Positions 21,067 through 29,337 of a DNA stretch of 64,000 nt are shown piece after piece (the first letter of the stretch is position 1; each line of letters opens with the position of its first letter). The DNA is taken from assembly GCA_964057225.1 (NCBI GenBank), contig OZ059896.1, positions 11,950,501 through 12,014,500 of the forward strand. Direction: 5' to 3'. The stretch is from Auanema rhodensis. Lineage: Eukaryota > Nematoda > Chromadorea > Rhabditida > Rhabditidae. A program made the position numbers and the translations under genes. The notes beneath the pieces are model-generated. The model saw nothing but the letters and a program-made list of their open reading frames with translations. It was not told the DNA's origin and did no database searches.

Positions 21067-22802
21067 AGGTGTGCAGTGATGTTGGAGACTGTTCCTTTGA
21101 TTGTTGCTTTCACCTTTGTGAGGTGTTCAACGCTTTTTGTGTTGCCGAAAGTCTTGATTTTTACGCGTTTAGATTCTATAACGGGTAGTTGAAGTTCTTT
21201 GGCAAGTTCTTCTTCGATGAAAGATGTGTCCGATCCAGAGTCCAAGATGGCTGGGATTGTGGAAAATTTTCCATTCGTCATTATCTTGATTTTTCCTATT
21301 GGAAGGAAGGCGCTTTTGAATTGATTGGTAGAGAACTGGGAGGAGAATTGAACCGTGTGTTCTTCGGTTTCCTCGTCATTGTAGGGTGTGCTCTCAATTA
21401 AGTTGACTTTGGTCGTCTTCTTTTTGTTAGCGCATAAGATGTCGATGTGTTTTTCTCCGCATTTGGAGCATGTTCGTTTGCTTAGACATGACTCCGTGTT
21501 GTGTGTTTTGCGGAGACAGTTGATGCATCTCTTTTCCTGGTTGAGAATGGTTAGACGCTCCTTCCTCGACTTTGTTGTGTCACAGTCCCATGGGGCGTGA
21601 GGTTTCTGGCAGAAGATGCAACTGGATGTTTTTGCTAGTTTTTTAGCTTCTGGTTTGTTGCGTTGGGAATTGTAGGTGTTCCCTGGTGGTGAGTTGTAGA
21701 CTCGTGTGATTGGTTTCTCGAACCGGTCTGCTGCGAAAATTTTCACCTTGTTTTGGCATCGGATATGTCGCCTTGTGATGTCTACGAGGTCTCTGATGTC
21801 AGGTGTTTTTCCCGAGGGGAATGATTTGTAGATCTCTTGGAGAAGGTTAGCTGGTAGTTTCTTGTGTAAGATAACTACAGCGAGGGAGTTGAGTTCGGCG
21901 TTCCTGTTTCCTTCAGTTTGGCGAAAAATGCCTGCGATCTTGTCCATCATGGTGAGGAGGTCATGCTGGTTGGATGTTCTCGCTTGTATCTGGAGAAATT
22001 CCAGCATGAGATGTTGTGTGATGTTGTCGTTATCATCATATAGATCTTGCAGGTGATGTACTGCGCTGAAGTAGTAGTCTTCATCCGTTGGGAATGAAGC
22101 TATTTGTGAAGCTGCTTCTCCTGTCAATGACTGGCGAAGGTAATTAAACTTTTCTATGGTGGGCATGTTCGATGAGTGTATGAGTGTGTGGAACAAGCAC
22201 CAAAAGTTTTTCCAGCTTTTCACGTTGCCATCGAAGCGTGGGATATCGACAGGTTTGAGTGTTGGCCGTGAGCGATATGTTTCCCAGCTTCGAGGTTGTG
22301 TGGAGTGTGTGAGTTCAGCAGTTCCAATGAGGTGGTGCTCAGAGGGCTGTGAACTGTCTGAGTGTGTTGGGTCAGGGCTGTACTCAGTGTGGTTGAGACC
22401 CTTCAGGTAGTTGACTTGTTCTTGTATGTCGTTACTGTATGACAGTAGGGTAGAGATGTGTTTCCGCAGAGTTTCTTCGTTCTTCGTGATCCGACTTTGG
22501 TCCTCGGGGCGTAGGTCGGTTGGGATGTGTTTCATCTCGTCCATCAGTTTGTTGATGGCGAGGATGTCCCCGTTGATGTTTGAAATCTCCCTTTCACGGG
22601 TGTCAATCATGCTTTGGGTTTTGTTTGAGGTATTAGTAACTTGACGTACCGCATATGATTTCCTCCTTGCGTCGTTGTCCTTGAGCTTAGCGAGTAATAA
22701 TGAGCAGCTGCTGTTCCATTGTTCGGCGCGAGTTTCTTCGTTGGACTCGGCTTGATGCACCATGTCGTTTTGTCCTCTAGTTGGAGAGCGAATAACGGGC
22801 AT
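20886..22802 (-). CDS. BEL-1 Gag and protease
   Basis: 638 codons starting MPVIRSPTRGQND. N-terminal coiled segment, then a DUF1759-type gag domain (LKPVDIPRFDGNVKSWKNFW, KFNYLRQSLTGEAASQIASF) at about residues 185-330. Three zinc knuckles follow (CIFCQKPHAPWDC, CINCLRKTHNTESC, CSKCGEKHIDILC) and then the aspartic protease motif AILDSGSDTSFI. Later protease sequence (ILIGSDLMW) leads into the frameshift to pol. This is the best preserved BEL-1 gene. Its start codon lies within the tRNA-Gly-complementary leader. Confidence 0.85.
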   Translation of the reverse strand: MPVIRSPTRGQNDMVHQAESNEETRAEQWNSSCSLLLAKLKDNDARRKSYAVRQVTNTSNKTQSMIDTREREISNINGDILAINKLMDEMKHIPTDLRPEDQSRITKNEETLRKHISTLLSYSNDIQEQVNYLKGLNHTEYSPDPTHSDSSQPSEHHLIGTAELTHSTQPRSWETYRSRPTLKPVDIPRFDGNVKSWKNFWCLFHTLIHSSNMPTIEKFNYLRQSLTGEAASQIASFPTDEDYYFSAVHHLQDLYDDNDNITQHLMLEFLQIQARTSNQHDLLTMMDKIAGIFRQTEGNRNAELNSLAVVILHKKLPANLLQEIYKSFPSGKTPDIRDLVDITRRHIRCQNKVKIFAADRFEKPITRVYNSPPGNTYNSQRNKPEAKKLAKTSSCIFCQKPHAPWDCDTTKSRKERLTILNQEKRCINCLRKTHNTESCLSKRTCSKCGEKHIDILCANKKKTTKVNLIESTPYNDEETEEHTVQFSSQFSTNQFKSAFLPIGKIKIMTNGKFSTIPAILDSGSDTSFIEEELAKELQLPVIESKRVKIKTFGNTKSVEHLTKVKATIKGTVSNITAHLWTKKTLTGPIKTVRIPKSDNSTFKSNQGTYVNPRILIGSDLMWQALTNTYKSRHNLETS

Positions 22803-22819
22803 TTGTGGTTCAGTGGTAG
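22799..22819 (-). promoter_or_regulatory. Putative BEL-1 primer-binding site complementary to tRNA-Gly 5' end
   Basis: On the plus strand this reads like nucleotides 1-21 of tRNA-Gly (GCATTTGTGG then TTCAGTGGTAG). In the element's sense the complement begins directly after the LTR end CA. The gag ATG is at 22802-22800. A conventional site would match the tRNA 3' end and begin TGG; none is seen. Confidence 0.5.
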
Positions 22820-23294
22820 TGGAATATTAGTCCAAGTAATAGGCAATAGACGCGAGTACAAGAGATGAGTTTATTATCGGCAATACGAATACAATACGAG
22901 TAAAATAGAAATAAATTGACGGGAAGATGATAGCGGTGGCGAAATGATATTGAGACATGATTTAGAAGAATTATTGCGGGTTTATATACTAGGTCCCCGG
23001 AAGTGATAGATAATGTATTAATTGTAGAAAGCGAGAGGAGGGGTCTAAATCCTACGTGAATCATCCCCCGTGCAAGTGGGCGACGGCTATCGCGCCTAAG
23101 ATCTTGCCTAATGGATCAGATGGCAAAGGGCGATAGGTGATTCATCGGCAAATCGGCCGTTGATGACAACTTACAGGATTATCGATTAGATAGTTGAGGA
23201 TAATGGATGGTACAAAGAGAGGACAATAAAGAAATACAATTGAACTAAACTAAGAAGGAACACTATTAACACGGGATGAGAGTGCTTCAGCACA
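22820..23294 (-). repeat. BEL-1 5' LTR
   Basis: 475 bp, minus strand, starting TGTGCTGAAGCACTC at 23294. Same sequence family and length as 6881-7355. It abuts the Maverick capsid gene and the target repeat AGTAA. Confidence 0.85.
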
Positions 23295-23634
23295 AGTAAT
23301 ACACGCTAACATCACCAATTTTCAAATGATACGAATGTATTAAACTGGCAGCAAATTGTTGACATGATGCAAAAACAAGGTTGTCTGGTACTGGATTACC
23401 GTTTGTGGTTACAATTTTAAATTTTACATTCAACCAACATCTTCTCAAATTGAGGAATGACTTGGAATTTTGAGCTATAACAAATTCCCATGGTCCTTGA
23501 GGAAGAAAAGTATTTTTCAAAGGAACTTGTACAGTACGAGTAGACTCTACACCTAATGCAGACGCTGGTATATCACCATAGTTAATGTTAGTTGAAAGGG
23601 CTTGTGCTGATTTTGAATCTATCAATTTAGCCAT
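23295..23634 (-). pseudogene. Maverick major capsid protein, N-terminal part
   Basis: Starts MAKLIDSKSAQAL at 23634. It has the typical opening of Maverick double-jelly-roll capsid proteins: WEFVIAQNSKSFLNLRRCWL, VKFKIVTTNGNPVPDN, then SLIHSYHLKIGDVSV. The gene breaks at the BEL-1 LTR and resumes at 6057. The start overlaps the end of the preceding gene by 13 nt. Confidence 0.75.
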
Positions 23635-24095
23635 TTAAATGTGAAACGACCGCTCACGAGTGATGCACAACCGCTTGTGAGGTTTTGTGGTTTTGCGTCG
23701 CCGTTTGCCCAAGCGGTAAGATCTCGTATAGCCTGCCAACCGGCTGTTTTAAGAGTTTCCTTGATATTATCGCCTTTGAGCACCTCATCGACAATTTCAT
23801 TACCAGTTTTCAGCAACTGTCCGCCAAGAGGTGAATTTACAACTGGAATATTGCTTACAACACTGGATAAAACGTTTCTTCCGTCATTGATGAGATTTTG
23901 GGCTATAGGTGATTGAATGATGCGTTGTAGAAATGATGCCAAAGTTGCCAAAATACCACCCAAACCATGACTTCTCTGCATTCCACGTTCAAACATCATT
24001 CCGCTAAATGGGGTGCCACCCATTTGTTGATTTAAAAGTGTTGTCCATTGAATTGAGTTTAAGTCTAGAAGGAGGTGTGGTATATTGAACCGCAC
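23622..24095 (-). CDS. Putative Maverick minor structural protein
   Basis: 157 codons. A Gly-rich hydrophobic segment (GLGGILATLASFLQRIIQSPI) and a region rich in small residues (SSVVSNIPVVNSPLGGQLLK) recall the small internal or minor capsid proteins that sit next to the capsid gene in Mavericks. The overlap with the capsid start supports co-expression. The true start is uncertain (MRFNIPHLL at 24095, or MGGTPFSGMMF). Assignment rests mainly on position. Confidence 0.5.
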   Translation of the reverse strand: MRFNIPHLLLDLNSIQWTTLLNQQMGGTPFSGMMFERGMQRSHGLGGILATLASFLQRIIQSPIAQNLINDGRNVLSSVVSNIPVVNSPLGGQLLKTGNEIVDEVLKGDNIKETLKTAGWQAIRDLTAWANGDAKPQNLTSGCASLVSGRFTFKWLN

Positions 24096-24136
24096 GTGCG
24101 CAATACAAAAGTTAGATCACTAGATCATTTTACTAA

Positions 24137-24593
24137 ATGTATTCATCTGAAATAGCGTCACTATTGCCATCTGTTCGCATCACTCGAAAACTATTCCTCG
24201 GCGTATTTAGCGCTGATACTCTACCCAAAACACGTCGAAAGAACTTTGCACTTGTTGTAAATACTGACACACACGATAAACCGGGCACACATTGGCAAGT
24301 CATCTTTGTACGTAATGATCAAGCCTACTTTTTTCTATAGCTTGGGTTATAAAATGAACAAGTACATTCGTCATTATCTGGCCAAAATTAAAAATGTAAA
24401 AGTTAATACTTGCAAACCACAACGCATAATTGAATACACTTGTGGTGGTTATGCAATATTTGTAATACTAATGTTGTCCCCTGGTAATACATTTGAAAGC
24501 ATTTGTTCATTTTTTAAACTATTACAAAACGATGATATCTTTATTAAAGCGTTTATGCATAAAGTATTCGACTATAAATTATCTAGCATATGA
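24137..24593 (+). pseudogene. Maverick adenain-like cysteine protease, frameshifted
   Basis: Matches the Maverick/adenovirus-type maturation protease. FLGVFSADTLP and NFALVVNTDTHDKPGTHWQV contain the catalytic His (HW), and IEYTCGGYAIFVI contains the catalytic Cys. A 1-nt frameshift in a T run near 24335 breaks the frame, and the acidic residue expected in the FDS motif reads as Tyr there. Ends at 24593, where a small membrane-protein gene follows. It would process capsid proteins if intact. Confidence 0.75.
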
Positions 24594-24638
24594 TCAACTC
24601 GCCATTAAAACGTCACCTACTACATTAGGTGGTCAGTT

Positions 24639-24809
24639 ATGAATATTCCCTGTCAATGTGAATTATGTATAAGATACACCTTGGAACAATCTGTGCCAAC
24701 ACCCCTGTACAAAAAGATTTTGAAACGTATTTCAGTGCCATTCATTAAAGGAATATCTCTGGGACTAGGCTTTTGTACTACACTAGTCATTATTCCACTC
24801 ATTATATAA
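24639..24809 (+). CDS. Small Cys-rich membrane protein (56 residues)
   Basis: MNIPCQCELCIRYTLEQ.. followed by a basic stretch (YKKILKRISVPFIKG) and a hydrophobic C-terminus (GLGFCTTLVIIPLII) that could be a membrane anchor. A second copy at 32279-32449 keeps the length and frame with only a few amino-acid changes, which supports a real gene. It lies just after the protease. Function unknown. Confidence 0.6.
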   Translation: MNIPCQCELCIRYTLEQSVPTPLYKKILKRISVPFIKGISLGLGFCTTLVIIPLII

Positions 24810-24871
24810 AAGTGAGTTGACTGTGTGTGGTTGTTTTTTATTTTCCTCTAATGGAACTTTTAAGTAACAAG

Positions 24872-25111
24872 TAATATGTTACGTGCAAGGAAATATTTTC
24901 ATCAACCAAGCATTTTAGTGATCACGTATTGAAAAGATATGACGGGATTCAACCCGTATGTAACAGTTATATCAGCAATGCTGACTTTATTCAAAAATAT
25001 GGACATTTGGATGGTGTTCGTAGACGTTTGTTCCCTACGGAGAACATTCACAACACGAGCCGAGCGACAAACAAAACTGCCCTAAACTATCTTTCAAACC
25101 TTCGAAAATAA
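24872..25111 (+). pseudogene. Maverick-linked ORF remnant, convergent with penton gene
   Basis: The frame from 24929 encodes KRYDGIQPVCNSYI.. to ENIHNTSRATNKTALNYLSNLRK; an upstream part (KHFSDHVLK) is shared with the second copy near 32540. The C-terminal ENIHN.SRA.NKTALNYL.NLRK is conserved in the copy near 32660-32730, while the middle differs. I do not recognise it. Confidence 0.4.
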
Positions 25112-26369
25112 AAATGTGGTTTTGTATAACTGTTGAATTAAACGTTAATTTCATATTTTTAACATAAAATGTAACAACTGTAGAACCATAATTGAATTGC
25201 ATAGGACGACCAAATTCATCTAAATTTTCAATACGTATGGTATCGAGTGTTTGTCTAGTGATTGGTACATAACGAATAGGATTAAATGTTTTGGCAATCA
25301 TGTAATATCCTTGATTTGGATATTAATGTTCCATGTTATTGACCCTTAGATTGATGTGTTGTAAAAGAAACAATAAGATTTGAGGAAGAGAGAAAGATTT
25401 ATTATAAATAAAAAAACATTTAAACAATAAACAAATAAAGATAAAGATAAGTCCGCCAACTGAAGATTCAGTTGAATGGCAAGCTTATATAGCGAATGTT
25501 ATCAGCATTTTCCACGAAAGGTTATAAGTTGTCAATGACAATTATAACTATCTCAGAAAATGCTGAGGCTGCAAAATATAACTGATAACATAATACACTA
25601 AGACAAGAAACTAGAATTATAAAATATAAAATATAAAACACAGAATAAAGAAATACATAAAAATTATAGAAAGAATAAAGTAAAGAATTATAAAGTATAA
25701 CAATCATTTTACCAAATTCAGTAGGAGGTGGTACAGGTAAACATGCAAGCAATATCACAATATATATACATTGTATTAATGTTATTTGAAAAATCATTGG
25801 GACGCCTGGCTATTATTGTATCGTTGATATTTTATTTTCAAAACCAAGAAAATATGCAAAATCATCACAAAGTGTTGCATTCATTAACAGTCGCTTGCTT
25901 GTTACAAACTCTATGCGCTGCAATGTTTTGTTAAACTGAAATGTGGCGTCTGCAAGCATTTCCTCCTCTAGATTAGCCTCAGCCTGGCGATTATTATACT
26001 GCTTTTTTACATCTTCATTTTTATCTTTTAAACCCTTTATACGTGCTTCTCCTCAGCTCCAAGAGGCTTTGTATTGTTGGCGATAAATGATTCTCTTCCA
26101 GCATTGATTCCGCGTATTATTTCATCACCATTTGCATAGTTACCTTTAAGCAAGTGTAGATTAAATTTCCTATTGGAAAAACGTAGTGTATAAAATAAAT
26201 CTTTTTGAGCATTCAATATAGAACAAGGAAAAATGATGTCAGTCAGCCCAATGCAATATCTATTATTGCGAAGCCTTAGTGTTTCAGGTAATCTGGTAAG
26301 AAACACTGATGTTGTATTACTTTTTTCAGAGTCAACTGATGATGGAAGAGTAATGTAAAAATCATCCAT
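25035..26369 (-). pseudogene. Maverick penton-like minor capsid protein, frameshifted and split by an LTR
   Basis: N-terminus at 26369: MDDFYITLPSSVDSE.., LRLRNNRYCIGLTDIIFP, the signature opening of Maverick penton-like proteins. A frameshift near 26050 is followed by a continuing frame (KGLKDKNEDV.., DDFAYFLGFENK) to about 25800, then a damaged stretch. The C-terminus (LLACLPVPPPTEFGKM, then FNPIRYVPITRQTLDTIRI, FGRPMQFNYGSTVVTF) is split by a 402-bp solo LTR. An uninterrupted C-terminal copy is at 32765-33052. Penton proteins cap the capsid vertices. The start lies 80 bp from the divergent ATPase gene. Confidence 0.7.
25301..25702 (-). repeat. Probable solo LTR in penton gene
   Basis: A 402-bp insertion with TG..CA ends and a 4-bp ATCA duplication. 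The uninterrupted sequence at about 32915 has a single ATCA. On the minus strand it contains TATATAAGC and AATAAA signals, so it probably faces minus. A 4-bp duplication suits Ty3/Gypsy; the internal element is absent. Confidence 0.65.
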
Positions 26370-26532
26370 GACAAACCACTACTTGATACGTGTACACTAT
26401 TGCAAATGAAATCATTTGCATTTTAGGTACATTTACGAGTGGTTGATTATGGTTTTCAGCTTCAAACTACCCAGTCAGACAACTGTAATAGGTGCTACCC
26501 AATGCGGTAAAACTACCCTCATAAAGCATATA

Positions 26533-27887
26533 CAGTCCTGTGCGATGAAGGTTGCACACCATGATGTTAGAGGCCCCAGAAAACCACCTCAAACTACAAA
26601 AAAAAATTCGAAAAAATTAATTTGGGTTTCAGGCTGAAGTATCAACATATCGATTAAAATTGAAGTTAAAATGATGTAAACTGAATTTTTTAAAAATAAT
26701 TTAAGTTTAATATTTAAAATATTCATATTTTTGCTTGTTTTGCATGATAAAAAACTAAAATTTATAAATTTAAGATGGCTAGAGGCAAGAAAACTTCCCC
26801 TGAAGTAAGATCCATCATAATCAATATGAAGGAGAAGGGCGTTCCGAAAATAGGCGAAATGCTGTCGATGCCTCCCAGTACCATTCAAAGAGTATGGAAA
26901 GATGTCCAAAAACCATACAAAGTGGATTAGGCTGGTCCAGAAGCATCCAGACATCACATCCATGCAGTTGAGCCAACATCTTCAACGTATGTTTAATATT
27001 ATGCTACATCCCTCCAACGTAAGAAGAAGGCTGTTAGCCAAAAACTTACGGGCCCGTGTTCCTGTGCGAAAGCCGTTGATTTCGGTCAACAACAGGCTCA
27101 AGCGTGTTCAGTTTGCACAAGAGCATCTGAACTGGACCACTGAAGATTGGTCTTCCGTCATTTTCACTGATGAAAGCAAATTTTGCTTATTTGGAAATGA
27201 CGGACCTGGATTCGTCAGAAAGCCACCCAATCAGCGGTACAACCCCAAATACATGCGACCTACGGTCAAGCATGGTGGCGGAAACGTCATGGTTTGGGGT
27301 TGTTTTTGTTACTCCGAAATTGGGCCTCTATTCCGCGCAGAAGGCAGAATGTGTGCAGAAGACTACCAGCACATTCTTCAAGAAGCCTTCATGCCCTTCG
27401 CCATTAACAAGTTTGGAACGAGGAATCGATTTATCCTGCAGCAAGATAACGATCCCAAGCACACGGCTCGATCGACAACGAAGTTCATGGAAGAGAACCG
27501 GCTGAACGTTCTAAATTGGCCCAGCCAGTCTCCGGATCTCAACCCCATCGAGCATCTTTGGAGAGAACTTGGACGAAGATCTTCAAAATACCCATGTTCT
27601 AATAAGGATGAAAAGTTCAGAGTCCTCCGTACACTCTGGAGGGAGATATCACCGGATCTGCTGAAGAAACTCGTGGAATCGATGCCCAAAAGACTTCAAG
27701 CAGTGATTGATAATTTTGGATATCCAACTAAATATTAATAAACTTGTTTAATTAATTTTTAAAATTTTTTTATTGATTCTGTAGTGGTTTTTAACATCCA
27801 AAATATTTTTTTTCGAATTTTCTGTAGTTTGCTTCAAAAGATACGGGGGGATTCTAGTGGGTGTGCAACCTTCATCGCACAGGACTG
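26533..27887 (+). mobile_element. Tc1 transposon, fully delimited
   Basis: 1355 bp beginning CAGTCCTGTGCGATGAAGG and ending in its inverted complement, with TA on both sides (26531-26532 and 27888-27889). The inverted repeats share an outer block (to about 26560), diverge, and share an inner block (CAAACTACA.., 26590-26625 against 27797-27831). Confidence 0.9.
26775..27738 (+). pseudogene. Tc1 transposase, damaged in the DNA-binding domain
   Basis: N-terminal helix-turn-helix (MARGKKTSPEVRSIII, PPSTIQRVWKDVQK) ends at a stop near 26929. The second frame opens at 26902 and runs to 27738 with WIRLVQKHPDITSMQLSQHL and the catalytic domain: D in VIFTDESKF, D in LQQDNDPKH, E in SPDLNPIEHLWREL. 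The GRPR-type linker normally between the two HTH motifs is missing, so a small deletion and frameshift lie near 26905. The catalytic domain is otherwise complete. Confidence 0.85.
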
Positions 27888-28362
27888 TATGTGAAAATAC
27901 TGAAAAGTTTTTCAACGTCCCCATTGATAGAATATTCTGGTTCAGTCAATGTGGGTCATCGTCAGGTGTACCAACTTTTTTTCATCGAATAAAGCAGCAA
28001 AGGAATTACTCAACAACATTTTCACAGTATGGGCTCATCACTGGAATTTGGCAGTGTTTAATCTTGTGCAAGCGGCATTTCAACTGGACAGGACCAGTCG
28101 AATCAATAGCACATATATAATACTGATGAAAAGTCATTCAGATATATCACAAATACGTAATTGTCTGCAGCAATTATTTGGGCCACGTTTCAAAAATGGT
28201 CTAGAGGCGTATGATGATGCAATGTCTACTCCCTATAGTCATTTACTGATTGACAATCATCCTTTAACAAGTTAGAAGCAGCGTATACTATCTGATATAA
28301 CAGCGAAGAACCCTTTTGTTTATGTAGCCAGATATGTGTTTAGTGTTTGAAGTGCATGTTCA

Positions 28363-28671
28363 ATGAGTGGTCGTATTTTGTCAAATTTCAACTTTTTGTC
28401 TTCTTGCGCCAAAACTCCTTGTTCTGTTTCCTCATTTTCTTTTGAACAAATTGAAATTATTGTTGAAATTGTATTAAATATTGTGAAAAATAATAATTTT
28501 TTTTCAACTAACAAGGAATATAAAACCCTCTTGCCCATATCTTCATTATTACGTCAAATAGCTTTGATACGCACACCGGAAAAGGCTAAATCATTATTGG
28601 CAACGCTTTCACACAAACAATTGAAAACAATAGTTACATGTGGTATTGCCTATTTTGGTTTTAAATCATGA
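28363..28671 (+). CDS. Conserved Maverick gene upstream of the 236-residue gene
   Basis: 102 codons (MSGRILSNFNFLSS.. to IVTCGIAYFGFKS). It overlaps the next gene by 4 nt (ATGA). Its C-terminal third recurs at 29199-29341 and at 2690-2856 in the same context. It contains KAKSLLATLSHKQLKTIV, slightly like the small basic core proteins of Mavericks, but that is only a suggestion. An opposite-strand frame at 28320-28538 also exists, and I prefer the plus strand because of the conserved overlap. Confidence 0.45.
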   Translation: MSGRILSNFNFLSSCAKTPCSVSSFSFEQIEIIVEIVLNIVKNNNFFSTNKEYKTLLPISSLLRQIALIRTPEKAKSLLATLSHKQLKTIVTCGIAYFGFKS

Positions 28672-28800
28672 AGCTCAACCATAAATATCGACTAATTCCT
28701 GTCGACGAGGAAACAATTAATATAGACAAGTTTGATGCAGAGCTCAAGCTTTTACGAGAAAATAAAGCTATACCCGATTATAAAAAGGCTGAACTATACG
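28668..28800 (+). pseudogene. Truncated copy of the 236-residue Maverick gene
   Basis: The first 43 or so codons match the gene at 29338 and then break into the inverted repeat at 28805. Part of a direct duplication of about 273 bp (28526-28798 and 29199-29471). Confidence 0.7.
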
Positions 28801-28804
28801 ATAA

Positions 28805-29196
28805 TGATCATATGCTAGATGATTTATAGTCGAATACTTTATGCATGATACCAATAAAGCAGATGGAGATTTTGAGAGAGAGCACTCCACCAAAGAGTGT
28901 ATTAATAAGACCAATTTGTCTCTGCAAAACTTGTAGGGAATCATTGCAGGTTATAAACGAATATCACTGTTTTAGCCTCTGTATAAAGTGTAGAGAAAGG
29001 AATGATGCGTTGGGTCTTTCGAAGGAATTTTGTCACTATAAGCCCGAAAATTTCTCTATTAATGTAAGCTTGCATATTTATTTATTTTCAATTTTATCAT
29101 TTTTCAGATGCGCTCTTATAACACCATGACGTGCAAGCAATCGTTGAACAATATGGGCTATATTGTTATATATGCAGATGAGGCTACTGTAAAGAC
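28805..29196 (+). repeat. 392-bp inverted repeat, left arm (protease tail joined to zinc-ribbon gene)
   Basis: Near-identical reverse complement of 31845-32236. It contains the last bases of the protease gene in reverse, joined to exon 2 and part of exon 3 of the zinc-ribbon gene, with its 44-nt intron (GTAAGC..TTTTTCAG). Exon 1 is absent. Confidence 0.8.
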
Positions 29197-29337
29197 CGTC
29201 TTGCCCATATCTTCATTATTACGTCAAATAGCTTTGATACGTACACCGGAAAAGGCTAAATCATTATTGGCAACGCTTTCACACAAACAATTGAAAACAA
29301 TAGTTACATGTGGTATTGCCTATTTTGGTTTTAAATC

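Larger units (their letters stand above)
6058..23294 (-). mobile_element. BEL/Pao composite insertion (BEL-1 with nested Gypsy-2 and BEL-2)
   Basis: A 17.2-kb block inside the Maverick capsid gene. AGTAT (6053-6057) and AGTAA (23295-23299) look like a 5-bp target duplication with one mismatch, the usual length for BEL/Pao. BEL-1 reads on the minus strand from its LTR at 23294 through gag, protease, RT (to 19547), RNase H/integrase (12524-11746), integrase (10374) and env (to 7421). The far end (6058-7420) is oriented the other way: ORF, LTR, then the first bases of gag. BEL-2 (12525-19546) and Gypsy-2 (10375-11745) interrupt it. Confidence 0.7.
26449..28275 (+). pseudogene. Maverick packaging ATPase, interrupted by a Tc1 transposon
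   Basis: N-terminus MVFSFKLPSQTTVIG with a Walker A box GATQCGKT (26491-26514), typical of the FtsK/HerA-type ATPases that package Maverick or viral DNA. A Tc1 element occupies 26533-27887 at a TA. Coding resumes at 27888 (FFNVPIDRIFWFSQ), and a different frame from about 27975 gives FTVWAHHWNLAVFNLVQ and STYIILMKSHSD, matching the C-terminal half (paired His, Gln sensor). No Walker B Asp pair is visible between these parts, so I infer a frameshift with internal deletion as well as the insertion. Confidence 0.75.

Noticed and set aside
22799..22830. A genuine tRNA-Gly gene
   Set aside because: Only the first 21 nt match; the anticodon stem, T-loop box and acceptor 3' strand are missing, and both copies sit at an LTR edge.
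28320..28538. Minus-strand 72-codon gene
   Set aside because: The opposite strand has a frame with a 4-nt overlap to a conserved gene and its end is repeated in two other copies; the minus frame has no such support.
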